Origin: Spirochaetaceae bacterium
GTDB lineage: Bacteria > Spirochaetota > Spirochaetia > Treponematales > Breznakiellaceae
Direction: 5' to 3'
Assembly (NCBI GenBank): GCA_031288215.1
Contig: JAITRV010000259.1
Span: 1 to 5,013, forward strand
Length of the DNA stretch: 5,013 nt
Below, in pieces: positions 4,984 to 5,013 of the stretch. The notes below the pieces were generated by a model. That model searched no databases. It had not been told where the DNA came from and was given only the letters and a program-made list of their open reading frames with translations. Positions within the stretch are counted from its first letter, which is position 1. Each line of letters begins with the position of its first letter. A program made the translations under genes and the position numbers.

Positions 4984-5013
4984 AAAAAAAGAAGAAGAAC
5001 CACGGACACACAC
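4984..5013. repeat. Low-complexity stretch at the window edge
   Basis: A run of seven A's is followed by three GAA units and then CCACGGACACACAC, which stops at the window edge. No coding frame or RNA gene is visible. It looks like the beginning of a short-unit intergenic repeat that continues beyond the window, but only one copy is present here. Read on the minus strand it gives a pyrimidine/T-rich tract that could also be the tail of a terminator of an upstream gene. Confidence 0.3.

Overview
The window carries an operon for the tetrahydrofolate (methyl) branch of one-carbon metabolism on the minus strand, and the nearly complete end of a cobalamin gene on the plus strand. In transcription order the minus-strand genes are metF (methylenetetrahydrofolate reductase), fhs (formate-tetrahydrofolate ligase), fchA (methenyltetrahydrofolate cyclohydrolase) and folD (methylenetetrahydrofolate dehydrogenase). 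Together they convert formate to 5-methyltetrahydrofolate: Fhs makes formyl-THF, FchA makes methenyl-THF, FolD makes methylene-THF and MetF makes methyl-THF. This set is typical of the Wood-Ljungdahl pathway of acetogens, although no CO dehydrogenase/acetyl-CoA synthase gene lies in the window, so acetogenesis is an inference.

Layout from left to right: cobU (1-498, plus, start cut off by the window edge); a perfect 10-bp stem-loop between convergent genes (499-525); folD (558-1412, minus); fchA (1424-2062, minus); fhs (2084-3817, minus); an 80-bp intercistronic gap with a G.U-containing hairpin (3854-3880); metF (3898-4818, minus; the start is set by a GGAGGT site, not by the longer open frame beginning at 4833); and about 195 bp of leader and promoter DNA (4819-5013). 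That leader holds a good sigma70-type promoter whose -10 box lies inside a perfect 8-bp inverted repeat, a GC-rich hairpin in the predicted 5' UTR, and an exact DnaA box. The last 30 bases are low-complexity and may begin a repeat that continues outside the window.

The most interesting observation concerns FolD. Ordinary bifunctional FolD proteins have a catalytic lysine four residues after a conserved tyrosine (Lys54 in E. coli, Lys56 in human), and it is needed for the cyclohydrolase step. Here that position is alanine (A52, codon GCG), and a separate cyclohydrolase gene, fchA, lies immediately upstream with its stop codon overlapping the folD ribosome binding site. The sequence therefore suggests that the two activities are split between adjacent, probably co-translated genes. 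MetF is also divergent around its active site, including a CxxCH where most relatives read TQLFF.

The organism is a GC-rich anaerobic bacterium. The gene set and the style of the Fhs protein recall acetogenic gut spirochaetes (termite treponemes) and clostridial acetogens. I favour a spirochaete, but this rests on memory of family sequences and not on any search. The adjacent corrinoid gene fits a lifestyle that needs B12-type cofactors for methyl transfer, but cobU is on the opposite strand and is not part of the operon.
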